Assembly (NCBI RefSeq): GCF_900302485.1
Contig: NZ_OMOI01000001.1
Span: 1,054,001 to 1,118,000, forward strand
Direction: 5' to 3'
Origin: Aliiroseovarius pelagivivens
Lineage (GTDB): Bacteria; Pseudomonadota; Alphaproteobacteria; Rhodobacterales; Rhodobacteraceae
DNA: 64,000 bases
Positions 54,422 through 62,538 of this stretch are shown here, piece after piece. The position numbers and the translations under genes were made by a program. The number at the start of each line of letters is the position of its first letter. Position 1 is the first letter of the stretch. Under the pieces are notes generated by a model. It searched no databases and was not told where the DNA came from. It saw only the letters and a list, made by a program, of their open reading frames with translations.

Positions 54422-55307
54422 CGCACTGACTATTGAAAACGTCCGGAAAGATCGCGGCAAAGCGACCGTTCTGGATGATGTTTCCCTGACCGTAAACCCC
54501 GGCGAGCGCGTGGCGCTTCTGGGTCACAACGGGGCCGGGAAATCGACCCTGATCAAAACAATTCTGGGCCTGACACCCCTCACGTCTGGCCGGGTAAGCA
54601 TCGACGGTGCGCGACCCGGTTCGGCGCGGGCCCGACGGTTGACCGCCTACCTTCCCGAAGCGGTCAGCTTCCATCCTGCCCTGACTGGTCGTGAGCAATT
54701 GACGCTGTTTGCCCGGCTTGATGGGCAGGGTGCGGATATTCCTGGCCTGCTGGATCGCGTTGGTCTGGGCGATGCCATGGACCGCCGGATTGGCGCCTAT
54801 TCCAAAGGGATGCGCCAACGTCTGGGGCTGGCTCAAGTGCTTTTGGGCCAGCCAAAAGTGGCGTTGCTGGATGAACCGACAAGCGGTCTTGATCCGATCT
54901 CGCGGCAAGATCTTTATGCGATCATCGACGAGCTGGCCGCACAGGGCAGCGCCGTTCTGATCGCCAGCCATGCCCTGACCGAGGTCGAGGCGCGCACTGA
55001 CCGCATCGCCATTCTGCGCAAGGGTGTGAAAGTGGCCGATGACACGCTAGAGGCTCTTTCAACCCAAGCTGGTCTGCCAACCAAATTGCGCATCCGCGCG
55101 ACCGGCACCCATGCCGATCAAATCGCCGAGACGATGGGCGGTACGCGTATCAACGGCGCCTCGGTCGAGGTCCTCTGCGCCCCTGACCAAAAGATGGCTC
55201 GGTTACGTGACGTGGCCGCGATGGGTGACGCTGTGGCTGACATTGAAATGACACCGCCGAGGCTTGAAGACCTCTATCGCTACTACGCCAAGGAGGGGAT
55301 ACAATGA
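54411..55307 (+). CDS. nosF: NosF, ABC ATPase
   Basis: A 298-residue ATPase with Walker A GHNGAGKST, signature YSKGMRQRLGLAQVL, Walker B VALLDEPTSGLDP and switch His in ASHAL. The start is set by the ATG at 54411 in the end of nosD; the longer in-frame reading runs through nosD coding sequence. It drives NosDFY for CuZ assembly. Confidence 0.95.
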   Translation: MTDNALTIENVRKDRGKATVLDDVSLTVNPGERVALLGHNGAGKSTLIKTILGLTPLTSGRVSIDGARPGSARARRLTAYLPEAVSFHPALTGREQLTLFARLDGQGADIPGLLDRVGLGDAMDRRIGAYSKGMRQRLGLAQVLLGQPKVALLDEPTSGLDPISRQDLYAIIDELAAQGSAVLIASHALTEVEARTDRIAILRKGVKVADDTLEALSTQAGLPTKLRIRATGTHADQIAETMGGTRINGASVEVLCAPDQKMARLRDVAAMGDAVADIEMTPPRLEDLYRYYAKEGIQ

Positions 55308-56125
55308 CCCGTTTCCTGTCCATCGCTGCAACCGAGATGCTGATCCTACGCCGCAATCGGTGGCTTTTGATGGCGACCATCGTGATGGTGCTTTTCGCGC
55401 TGGCGCTGACCTTTGCAGGCAGCGCCCCAACGGGCACGCTGGGCGTTGATATGCTGACCATCTCGGTCACGTCGATGACGACGCTGTCCGTTTACCTTGC
55501 GCCTCTTCTGGCGCTGATGATCAGTTTTGATGCCATCGCTGGCGAAGCTGAACGCGGCAGCCTGTCGCTGCTTTTATCCTATCCTGCCGGGCGCGGTGAA
55601 ATCTTGCTGGGCAAGTTCGCAGCGCATCTGGCAGCCTTGGGTTTTGCCATGACGGTTGGCTTCGGATCGGCTGGCGCGATTGCCGCTTGGTCCGGTGGGG
55701 CAGGGGCTGACAGTCTGATCGCTCTGGCCCGTCTGATCGCCACCTCGATCCTGCTGGGCGCGGTGTTCCTTGGGCTTGGTTACCTCGTCTCCGCCCTGTC
55801 GCGCAGCGCGACCGCTGCTGCTGGCCTGTCGGCAGGCCTGTGGTTGGTGTTCGTCGTACTTTATGACCTTGGTCTTCTGGGCGCGGTGGTGATGGACGGC
55901 GGCGGAAACTTCACCCGCTCGATTTTCCCGTGGCTGATGGTGGCCAACCCGGCGGATGCGTTCCGGGTTTGGAACATCGCAGCCTCTGACGGCGTTGCGC
56001 TGGCGTCTGGCATGGCCGGCGCTGCACAGACCTTGCCCGCCTGGGCCGCGCCTGCATCATTGGTCGTCTGGCCAGTGATTGCCTTCCTTCTGGCCCGCGC
56101 CGCATTCAAGAGGGTTGAGCCATGA
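55304..56125 (+). CDS. nosY: NosY, ABC permease
   Basis: A 273-residue permease with six hydrophobic segments and the conserved FDAIAGEAERGSLSLLLSYP cytoplasmic loop of the ABC-2 type. It overlaps nosF and nosL by four bases each. Partner of NosD and NosF. Confidence 0.94.
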   Translation: MTRFLSIAATEMLILRRNRWLLMATIVMVLFALALTFAGSAPTGTLGVDMLTISVTSMTTLSVYLAPLLALMISFDAIAGEAERGSLSLLLSYPAGRGEILLGKFAAHLAALGFAMTVGFGSAGAIAAWSGGAGADSLIALARLIATSILLGAVFLGLGYLVSALSRSATAAAGLSAGLWLVFVVLYDLGLLGAVVMDGGGNFTRSIFPWLMVANPADAFRVWNIAASDGVALASGMAGAAQTLPAWAAPASLVVWPVIAFLLARAAFKRVEP

Positions 56126-56640
56126 AGCGCCTGATCCTTCTCGCGGCTCTGACGCTGGCTGCCTGCAATGAAGACGAGGCGAAAGCGCCTCCTCCACCTG
56201 CCGATCTGACCGAACAAGCGCTGAGCTATTTCTGTCAGATGAACATCGCGGAGCATGGCGGACCCAAGGGGCAAATCCACTTGGAGGGCCATCCCGCCCC
56301 GCTGTTTTTCGCACAGGTGCGCGACCTTATGGCATATCTGAAAAGCCCCGAGCGGGACGCCGAGATCACGGCTGTCTATGTCAGCGATATGGGGGCGGCC
56401 CCAAGTTGGTCGGAACCGGGCATTTCGAACTGGATCCCCGTTGGCGAGGCCAGCTTCGTGGTCGGAGCTCCGGTTGCAGGCGGTATGGGTGCCCCCGAAA
56501 TCGTGCCCTTCGTGAATCCTGAAGCTGCCACCGCGTTTGTTGAAACCTATGGCGGCGAGGTTTTGCTGCTGGATGCAATCCCTGACGATGCCGTTTTGGC
56601 CCCTGTCGACCTTTCGCTCACCTTGGAGACCCCATCATGA
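56122..56640 (+). CDS. nosL: NosL, copper chaperone lipoprotein
   Basis: A 172-residue lipoprotein with lipobox LAAC (Cys15) and the Cu(I)-binding Cys-x-Met motif in YFCQMNI. It delivers copper to NosZ in the periplasm. The proline-rich segment after the lipid anchor is a spacer. Overlaps on both sides keep it within the operon. Confidence 0.93.
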   Translation: MKRLILLAALTLAACNEDEAKAPPPPADLTEQALSYFCQMNIAEHGGPKGQIHLEGHPAPLFFAQVRDLMAYLKSPERDAEITAVYVSDMGAAPSWSEPGISNWIPVGEASFVVGAPVAGGMGAPEIVPFVNPEAATAFVETYGGEVLLLDAIPDDAVLAPVDLSLTLETPS

Positions 56641-57536
56641 CACGCTTTGATCGCCGTCGGTTCTTGACCATCACAGCAGCTGCCATGGCGCTGCCGGGCG
56701 CGGCTGCGGCCGCTTCGGTTGCGCGCTGGACTGGGCGGGCGTTGGGCGGGCCTGTATCGATGCAATTGGCTGGCTTGAACGATGCCGAGGCGCAGCCAAT
56801 TTTTGCTGCGGTTGAGGCCGAATTGACGCGACTAGAGGCGATCTTCAGCCTGTACCAAGACTCGTCAGAGCTTGTCCGCTTGAACCGGGATGGGCAGTTG
56901 TCAGCGCCTTCGCCCGAGCTTCTGTCCGTCCTTAGCCTGTGCAGCGCACTGCACTCTGCAAGCGACGGCGCATTTGATCCCAGCATTCAGCCGTTGTGGC
57001 GCGCCATTGCGCTGAACAAAGAAGCAGACGAGGTTTCGCGTGCCAAGCAAGCAGTCGGCTGGTTGCGTGTACGCTTTGACACAAGCAAGGTTCGCCTTCC
57101 TGATGAAGGGGCGTTGACCCTGAACGGCATTGCGCAAGGTGCGATAACAGATGCCGTTGTCGACCTTCTGAAAAGCCATGGCCTTCAAAATGTACTGGTC
57201 GACATGGGTGAAATTGCAGCTGTCGGAAACGGCCCAAACGGCCCTTGGAACATTGGCGTGGCATTGCCCGATGGCACGCTCGTGCACCGGTTAACCGCGC
57301 AAGACCGGGCCGTTGCAACGTCTGTCCCTAATGCGATGACCATCGGGTCGGAACACTGTCATATCCTGACCCCAACAGGTGCACGCGCCCGCGCTAAGAT
57401 CGCCTCGGTTTCCGCGCCTCGTGCTGTTCTTGCCGACGGGCTGTCCACCGCGCTTTGTCTTGTGCCCGCTGATCGGTCTGCTGGCATTATTCAGGCCTTT
57501 AACGGGGCCCGTTTGGAGTATCTTGAGCAGGCCTAG
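56637..57536 (+). CDS. nosX: NosX, ApbE-type FAD:protein FMN transferase
   Basis: A 299-residue exported flavin transferase (TAT-like signal DRRRFLTITAAAMALPGAAA) that attaches FMN to NosR. Conserved ApbE features: LEAIFSLYQDSSELVRLNRD, DGAFDPSIQPLW, NGIAQGAITDAVVDLL and VDMGEIAAVGN. Final gene of nosRZDFYLX, 142 bases before the regulator gene. Confidence 0.93.
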   Translation: MTRFDRRRFLTITAAAMALPGAAAAASVARWTGRALGGPVSMQLAGLNDAEAQPIFAAVEAELTRLEAIFSLYQDSSELVRLNRDGQLSAPSPELLSVLSLCSALHSASDGAFDPSIQPLWRAIALNKEADEVSRAKQAVGWLRVRFDTSKVRLPDEGALTLNGIAQGAITDAVVDLLKSHGLQNVLVDMGEIAAVGNGPNGPWNIGVALPDGTLVHRLTAQDRAVATSVPNAMTIGSEHCHILTPTGARARAKIASVSAPRAVLADGLSTALCLVPADRSAGIIQAFNGARLEYLEQA

Positions 57537-57678
57537 ACCAACGCTCAATTAGCTCTTGTGGGGCCAGCCGAAAGTGGTCTAACGGACTATTGCACCAGCC
57601 TGACGTTCTGTTTTGGCTGGTTGCAATGCTGTCGTGGAACGGCGTATCCATAAATATCTCAAGCTTGGGGAGCTAGAA

Positions 57679-58377
57679 ATGCAGCCAGAGCATAAGGCGG
57701 TGGCGCATCAGTCTTTGCTGTTACGCAGTATGCCGGCGGATGACGCCGAGGCATTGCTCTCGCGCGCCAGCGTGACGAAGTACGACCGCGGTCAGACAGT
57801 CTTTTTGCAGGGTGAACGGGCGACCGCTATCTTCATCGTTGTCGATGGCTGGGCAAAGCTTTATCGCATTGCGCCAAGCGGCGCCGAAGCTGTCGTGGGC
57901 GTGTTTACCAAAGGACGCAGTTTTGGCGAAGCACTGGCCTTTCAGGGCGATGTCTATCCAGTGTCATCTGAAGCTGTGACGCAATGCACGCTCTTGCGGA
58001 TTGATGCCGAGGATTATCTTCGTCGCATCCGGGAAACACCCGAAACCGCAATTTCACTGTTGTCGGCAACTTTTGTGCACTTGCACAATCTCGTTTCTCA
58101 GATTGAAGCTCTGAAAGCCCGCACCGGTGCTCAGAGGGTCGCCGAGTTTCTTTGTGAGCTTGCCGAGTGCAAGACAGGCGCATGCGAAGTCGTGCTTCCC
58201 TACGACAAGATCCTGATCGCGGGACGTCTTGGTATGAAGCCCGAAAGCCTTAGCCGCGCTTTTGCCCGGCTGAAAGACGAGGGGGTTCAGGTCAAGCAGA
58301 ACCGCGCCAAAATTGATGATATCGATCATCTTCGTATCTATTGTGAAGAAGATCCCGCACAGGCGTGGATGCGATAA
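57679..58377 (+). CDS. CRP/FNR-family regulator, Dnr/NnrR type
   Basis: A 232-residue regulator with a cyclic-nucleotide-like sensor domain (residues about 15-130), a dimerisation helix and a C-terminal helix-turn-helix (KILIAGRLGMKPESLSRAFA). The N-terminal Fe-S cysteines of FNR are absent, which fits the Dnr/NnrR group that senses NO through heme. The start at ATG 57679 follows GGGGAG; longer in-frame readings are unsupported. Position after nosX and the three FNR/Dnr boxes in the island make nor and nos its likely targets. Confidence 0.85.
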   Translation: MQPEHKAVAHQSLLLRSMPADDAEALLSRASVTKYDRGQTVFLQGERATAIFIVVDGWAKLYRIAPSGAEAVVGVFTKGRSFGEALAFQGDVYPVSSEAVTQCTLLRIDAEDYLRRIRETPETAISLLSATFVHLHNLVSQIEALKARTGAQRVAEFLCELAECKTGACEVVLPYDKILIAGRLGMKPESLSRAFARLKDEGVQVKQNRAKIDDIDHLRIYCEEDPAQAWMR

Positions 58378-58453
58378 GCTTCCAGCCTGGTGAGGCGATA
58401 GCAAGTCTTGCAAGATAGATCCCGATAGACCGCAGCGTATCAAGAGAAACGAA

Positions 58454-58481
58454 AAGAGCCTTGAAATACTTCAAGGCTCTT
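58454..58481 (-). terminator. intrinsic terminator between convergent genes
   Basis: A perfect 12-pair stem, AAGAGCCTTGAA (58454-58465) and TTCAAGGCTCTT (58470-58481), with a four-base loop. On the minus strand it is followed by TTTCGTTTC, so it best serves the OmpA-fusion gene; it could also stop the regulator transcript. Confidence 0.85.
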
Positions 58482-58503
58482 CCCGTTCGTTCATCCCGTA
58501 AGA

Positions 58504-60582
58504 TTACTTGCTGACCCAGATTTCAACACGGCGGTTAAGTGCGCGACCGCCATCCGTATCATTACAAGAAGAGGGCGCGATTTCACCGAAGCCCATCACC
58601 TTGATGTTCAGGTCGTTTAGCTCGCCATTTCTAGCCGCCGCTTCAACTTCGCTGCGGGCTTGGTTCGCGCGGGTCACAGACAGGGATTGGTTGCGACCAA
58701 ACGCACCGACAGAATCTGCGAAACCGACAAGAACAACGTCCGATCCAGTGGGCAGGTCCTTCAGGTATTGTACCAGACGCGGCAGTTCTCCGCGGGCTTT
58801 CTCGTCAAGACGCGCCGACCCTGTGCCGAAGCGGAATGTGGTCGACAGACGGTCGTATTTGCCGATCGCATCCAGCATGGCGTTGACAACACCCGCCTCG
58901 GTGTTCGGGAATTTGGTGTTTTGCAAGGCCGCGACACGTGCGTCAGACGAGCTTTGAACGCGGCGCGCTACATCGAGGTTCACCAGACCTGCCTGAGCGA
59001 TCAGAGCGTCCGCCTCTTCCGAGGTCGCAAAATCGAGGATCTGCTTGGCGTCAGCATTCAAGTTGTCTGCGCGGTTATAGAGATACAGGCGGCGCCCAAG
59101 CGAGTATTCTTCCGTCTTGGCCGAGAATGCGTCCGGAGAAGATGTGATTCCGCACTCGCTGACCAGCGACAGGGGCTTCAACCCGTCCAGGCTGGCATAG
59201 CTGACATAACCAATGGCGCTTGGATCGTCCTTGATCATGGCAACCACATCGGCAGCGCTTTCGGCGACAGCTTGGTTGCTTCCGGAAGCTGTTCCGCGTC
59301 CTTCAAAGACGTGATCTTCGAAGAAATCGCGCGAATCTGACCCGGCACCTTGCGAGACAACTTTGATCGAGCCGCCTTGACCGCCAACTTGCGCCCAGTC
59401 GGTGATGATGCCGCCGTAAATCGCGCCAAGGCTGTCCATAGAGATCTGCCCAATGGGATTATCCGGGTGGGTCACGATCACCAAGTTATCGAGGGCAATC
59501 AAATGCTCTTGGTCTGCGCTGACCAGATCCCCGGCACCTGCTACCGAGAACGACGCGACTTCGGAGGGCAGGGCGTGTCGTGCGGACATCGCAATCTGCG
59601 ACTGACCATTTCCAAGATCTTGAATGGCACGCTGGGACGAAGCAGGGGCGATCAGATAGGATCCCATGCGCTCGCCATTTCCACCGTCAGAGATCAGGCT
59701 AGCCACTTTGCCATCCTGATCTGCGCTGTCGGTGACTTCCACAACCGCGCCTTTCGAGGCTGCGTAACCACTGATCAATAGCGGCATCATTTTCGAACCG
59801 ATCAGGTCGGGACCGGAAATCGTAAAGCTGATCTCGATTGGGGTGTCATCACGCGTATTGCTTTCAGTGCTGTCTGCGCTGTCGACCTCGATAATCTGCG
59901 AGCCGATCGTGGGACAGGCGGGACCTTCGCATTTCACGGTACTTGCACTTACGCGAAGTTCGCCAAGATTAGTTTTGATGACGTATTTGCCATTGGTCAC
60001 TTCAATAAGATCACCAACGAATTTCAGGTTTCCGTCAAAAGACGTCAGGGTCACGCGGGGGTCATCAGCATCAATCTTGATGTTCTCGGGAACGGTTTCC
60101 GTTGGCTCGAGGGATTCCACAACCACTTGCGGGCACCCCCCTCCGACGCAGGTCACACTGTCGGTCGCGATCTGAAGGTCACCCAGCTGTGTGCGGACAA
60201 TATAGTTGCCGTTTTCAATGGCGATCAGGTTGCCCTCAAACTTTAGCGCGCCATCAAATGATTGAAGCGAAACTGGACCACCTTTGAAGTCGGCAGGAGT
60301 ACTTTCAGCAGCGGCTACTTCTTCTGCCGGGGCTTCAATGGTCGGGCAGGCCTCGCCTTCACACACCACACCTTCGGCGCCAATTGCAATGTCACCAAGA
60401 TTCGTGCTGAGGATGTATTTGCCATCTTTAAATTCGATAAGCTCACCGACGAATTTTAACGTACCGTCGGAGGATTGAAGAGTAACTTCAGAGGCAAGAG
60501 CAACTGCAGGAAACTGCAACGCCCCAAGAATAGTGGTCGTCTTTAAAAAGCGCTTGATGGTGCCAATAGTGACCATTTTCAC
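58504..60582 (-). CDS. PstS-like substrate-binding / OmpA fusion with three N-terminal repeats
   Basis: A 692-residue exported protein. Signal peptide to about residue 30; three repeats of about 50 residues at 33-82, 104-152 and 177-226, each with the pattern (V-S/T-L-x-S-x-D-G-x-L-K-F) and ending in a Cys pair (CEGEACP, CVGGGCP, CEGPACP) fit for disulfides; a PstS-like domain at about 250-540; and an OmpA-like peptidoglycan-binding domain from about 580 (FGTGSARLDE, LSVTRANQARSEV, GRALNRRVEIW). The start is GTG at 60582, six bases after GAGGAG. It should bind a small ligand, perhaps phosphate, while anchored to the cell wall. No pst genes are adjacent. Confidence 0.88.
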   Translation of the reverse strand: MKMVTIGTIKRFLKTTTILGALQFPAVALASEVTLQSSDGTLKFVGELIEFKDGKYILSTNLGDIAIGAEGVVCEGEACPTIEAPAEEVAAAESTPADFKGGPVSLQSFDGALKFEGNLIAIENGNYIVRTQLGDLQIATDSVTCVGGGCPQVVVESLEPTETVPENIKIDADDPRVTLTSFDGNLKFVGDLIEVTNGKYVIKTNLGELRVSASTVKCEGPACPTIGSQIIEVDSADSTESNTRDDTPIEISFTISGPDLIGSKMMPLLISGYAASKGAVVEVTDSADQDGKVASLISDGGNGERMGSYLIAPASSQRAIQDLGNGQSQIAMSARHALPSEVASFSVAGAGDLVSADQEHLIALDNLVIVTHPDNPIGQISMDSLGAIYGGIITDWAQVGGQGGSIKVVSQGAGSDSRDFFEDHVFEGRGTASGSNQAVAESAADVVAMIKDDPSAIGYVSYASLDGLKPLSLVSECGITSSPDAFSAKTEEYSLGRRLYLYNRADNLNADAKQILDFATSEEADALIAQAGLVNLDVARRVQSSSDARVAALQNTKFPNTEAGVVNAMLDAIGKYDRLSTTFRFGTGSARLDEKARGELPRLVQYLKDLPTGSDVVLVGFADSVGAFGRNQSLSVTRANQARSEVEAAARNGELNDLNIKVMGFGEIAPSSCNDTDGGRALNRRVEIWVSK

Positions 60583-61064
60583 GGCGATCTCCTCTGTTTT
60601 TCTTCAAAAATACAAGCCTTTAAGTGATGGCACTTGGTTTGGCCTATAGGTGTATATGTAGGGTAGCTCGGCGTTCTTGTGGCCGAGCGTTAGAAGTTTG
60701 GTACGCACTATATTTGGACAAAATGGGGCAATAATCGGGCATTGTTTCCGTTTTTTTGCAATCAGTGGACGCGCTTCATGTAACTTCTTTAGGTGGAATG
60801 CATATTATTTTAACCAAGATGGCACGGCTTTCCGTTTGCCAACCTAGTCTTTTGGTCAGGGAAATTAGTTTTTATGCGCCGACAACAGAACAATCCCCGC
60901 CTCTCGCCTTAAATTGTCCACATTCATCACCAAACATCACATGTTAAGCCACTACCTTAACGGGTTCCCTTTTTTCGGGTGTGGTTGAGCACTGTGTATG
61001 AAGTGTTCGTAATGTGAGTGCCTCGCCCAGTCAGTATTTGGGACATTAACATTAGGAGATACAC
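60583..61064. other. AT-rich divergent intergenic region
   Basis: About 480 bases without a convincing gene between the OmpA fusion (minus) and the exported rhodanese (plus). It is clearly richer in A and T than its surroundings and must hold both promoters. TAGGAG just before 61065 is the ribosome site of the rhodanese. A 63-codon frame at 60756-60947 has no ribosome site and an unusual composition, and I do not call it. Confidence 0.6.
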
Positions 61065-61724
61065 ATGCGCTCTGCGTCGTCTTTAGCTTTCCGTTTGCTC
61101 GCCGGTCTGGGTTTGGCAGCAACTCTTTCCATGCCAGTTTCGGCACAAGAGGTTTTTATTACCCAGGAGCTGCCATTCTTCGAATTTGACAACGGTGTTG
61201 AGTTCCACGTCATTGAACGAAATCAAGATACTGAAGCAACCATTCCGGATGCCTTCGCTAAAACGTCTCGCAAATGCCCACCCTTTTGTATTCAACCGCT
61301 TGAAGTCGCGGATGGTGTCTCGACCCTAGGAGAGCTGGAGCTTCTGACCTTCCTCGAGGAAAAGGTTCAAGACGGGTCGGGTGCTCTGATCGATGCACGT
61401 GTCGAGACCTGGTACCGCGGTGGCACCATTCCTGGCTCGATCAACATCGCTTTTAACCTATTTGAAAACCCTGACTCGAACCCATTTCTGGTTCCCGTTT
61501 TGCAGCTCTTCGGCGCTGTACAATCCAGCGACGGAACGTGGGATTTCACGAATGCAAAAGACCTTGCGCTGTTCTGTAATGGCCCATGGTGTGGCCAGTC
61601 GCCACGCGCCATCCGCAATCTTATGTCGGTCGGCTATCCGGCTGAAAAGCTGAACTACTATCGTGGTGGAATGCAGGCTTGGCTCAGCCTCGGTCTGTCC
61701 GTTCACGTCCCGGAATCGAGCTAA
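61065..61724 (+). CDS. exported rhodanese-like protein
   Basis: A 219-residue secreted protein: signal peptide (FRLLAGLGLAATLSMPVSAQ), a region with CPPFC, and a rhodanese domain from about 95 with DARVETWYRGGTIPGSINI, active-site loop CNGPWCGQS (Cys171, Cys176) and YYRGGMQAW. The second Cys in the loop is unusual for thiosulfate sulfurtransferases and could allow a disulfide. TAGGAG lies before the ATG. Its stop overlaps the next start (TAATG), so the two proteins are made together. Confidence 0.87.
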   Translation: MRSASSLAFRLLAGLGLAATLSMPVSAQEVFITQELPFFEFDNGVEFHVIERNQDTEATIPDAFAKTSRKCPPFCIQPLEVADGVSTLGELELLTFLEEKVQDGSGALIDARVETWYRGGTIPGSINIAFNLFENPDSNPFLVPVLQLFGAVQSSDGTWDFTNAKDLALFCNGPWCGQSPRAIRNLMSVGYPAEKLNYYRGGMQAWLSLGLSVHVPESS

Positions 61725-62245
61725 TGAAAGCTAAAAACATACTAGATACCTTAAGGTACTTTGCAGTGGTCACGGCGATCTCGATCCCAGCCGTCGGCTA
61801 CGCGCAGGTGATGGCGCCGGCTGTTGCCATCCCACAGGGGCATGTGGTTCAGGCTGGCTATGATGATCTGAAGCAGACCGACCAGCGCCGTCTGGATTTC
61901 TATGCGCAGAAGATTGTGATCGAGATTTTGGCCACTGTCGCAGCAAATGAAGCCGGCGACACCGCTGGCTTCAACAAGCACGGCAATGCCATGAAGTCGA
62001 CGGCGGAGCGCTATCTTGAGGCCGCCGAGAAGGTTGGATTGACGGAAGCCGAGGCCGATTTGGTTTTCCATCAGCATCTGATCACCGGATATGAGGGCCC
62101 TCTCCCTGCCTTCATGGTCACCAGTACAGGACCAGCTGGTATTCGGGCGCTGATCTCGATGCTGGTTCCGGAATCCAATGTAGCTGAAACCGACTATCTG
62201 GATTCGATCCGGGATGCCGGTGGCGACACCTTCGGTAACGAATAG
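61724..62245 (+). CDS. secreted protein of unknown function, 173 aa
   Basis: A signal peptide (YFAVVTAISIPAVGYAQ) is followed by about 145 residues, mainly helical (LDFYAQKIVIEILATVAANE, AEADLVFHQHLITGYEG). It has no cysteines in the mature part. The ATG at 61724 overlaps the rhodanese stop. No family is recognised. A strong terminator follows. The coupling suggests a physical or functional partner of the exported rhodanese. Confidence 0.8.
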   Translation: MKAKNILDTLRYFAVVTAISIPAVGYAQVMAPAVAIPQGHVVQAGYDDLKQTDQRRLDFYAQKIVIEILATVAANEAGDTAGFNKHGNAMKSTAERYLEAAEKVGLTEAEADLVFHQHLITGYEGPLPAFMVTSTGPAGIRALISMLVPESNVAETDYLDSIRDAGGDTFGNE

Positions 62246-62252
62246 GCCTCAG

Positions 62253-62299
62253 CCCGCGCGTAGACCGGCCAAGTAACTGGTTCTACGTGCGGGTTTTTT
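62253..62299 (+). terminator. intrinsic terminator after the rhodanese pair
   Basis: CCCGCGCGTAGA (62253-62264) pairs with TCTACGTGCGGG (62282-62293) over 12 pairs with one G-T wobble, followed directly by six T (62294-62299). It ends the two-gene operon. Confidence 0.9.
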
Positions 62300-62462
62300 G
62301 TGTCTTCAGGCTTGGCATAACAAGCGGTTTCCAGCGATCGTCTGCGCAGTACGCTCGATCATTGGAAACTACCTTCTACGGAAAGCATTTGGGGCGTAGC
62401 ACGCTTGCACCTTGTTGGGCGCGCGCTCGACGAGTAATTCCGCTGACAGCGCCCAAAAACAA

Positions 62463-62489
62463 AGCCCCTGCAGCTTGCGCGCAGGGGCT
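62463..62489 (-). terminator. intrinsic terminator of the kinase-like/PDZ gene
   Basis: AGCCCCTGC (62463-62471) and GCAGGGGCT (62481-62489) form a nine-pair stem with a nine-base loop. On the minus strand it is followed by TTTGTTTTT. The 62300-62462 stretch between the two terminators holds no gene I can support. Confidence 0.85.
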
Positions 62490-62538
62490 ATTTCTTGTGC
62501 GGTGGTTGCCTTCGGTTCCGAGAAACCTGCCTGAAAAT

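Noticed and set aside
58504..60582. Triple repeat as a CRISPR or DNA-level tandem repeat
   Set aside because: The units are similar at protein level but diverged in DNA and lie inside one coding frame; no CRISPR array is visible anywhere in the window.
60756..60947. Plus-strand frame of 63 codons in the AT-rich gap
   Set aside because: No ribosome site, no family pattern, composition unlike neighbouring genes.
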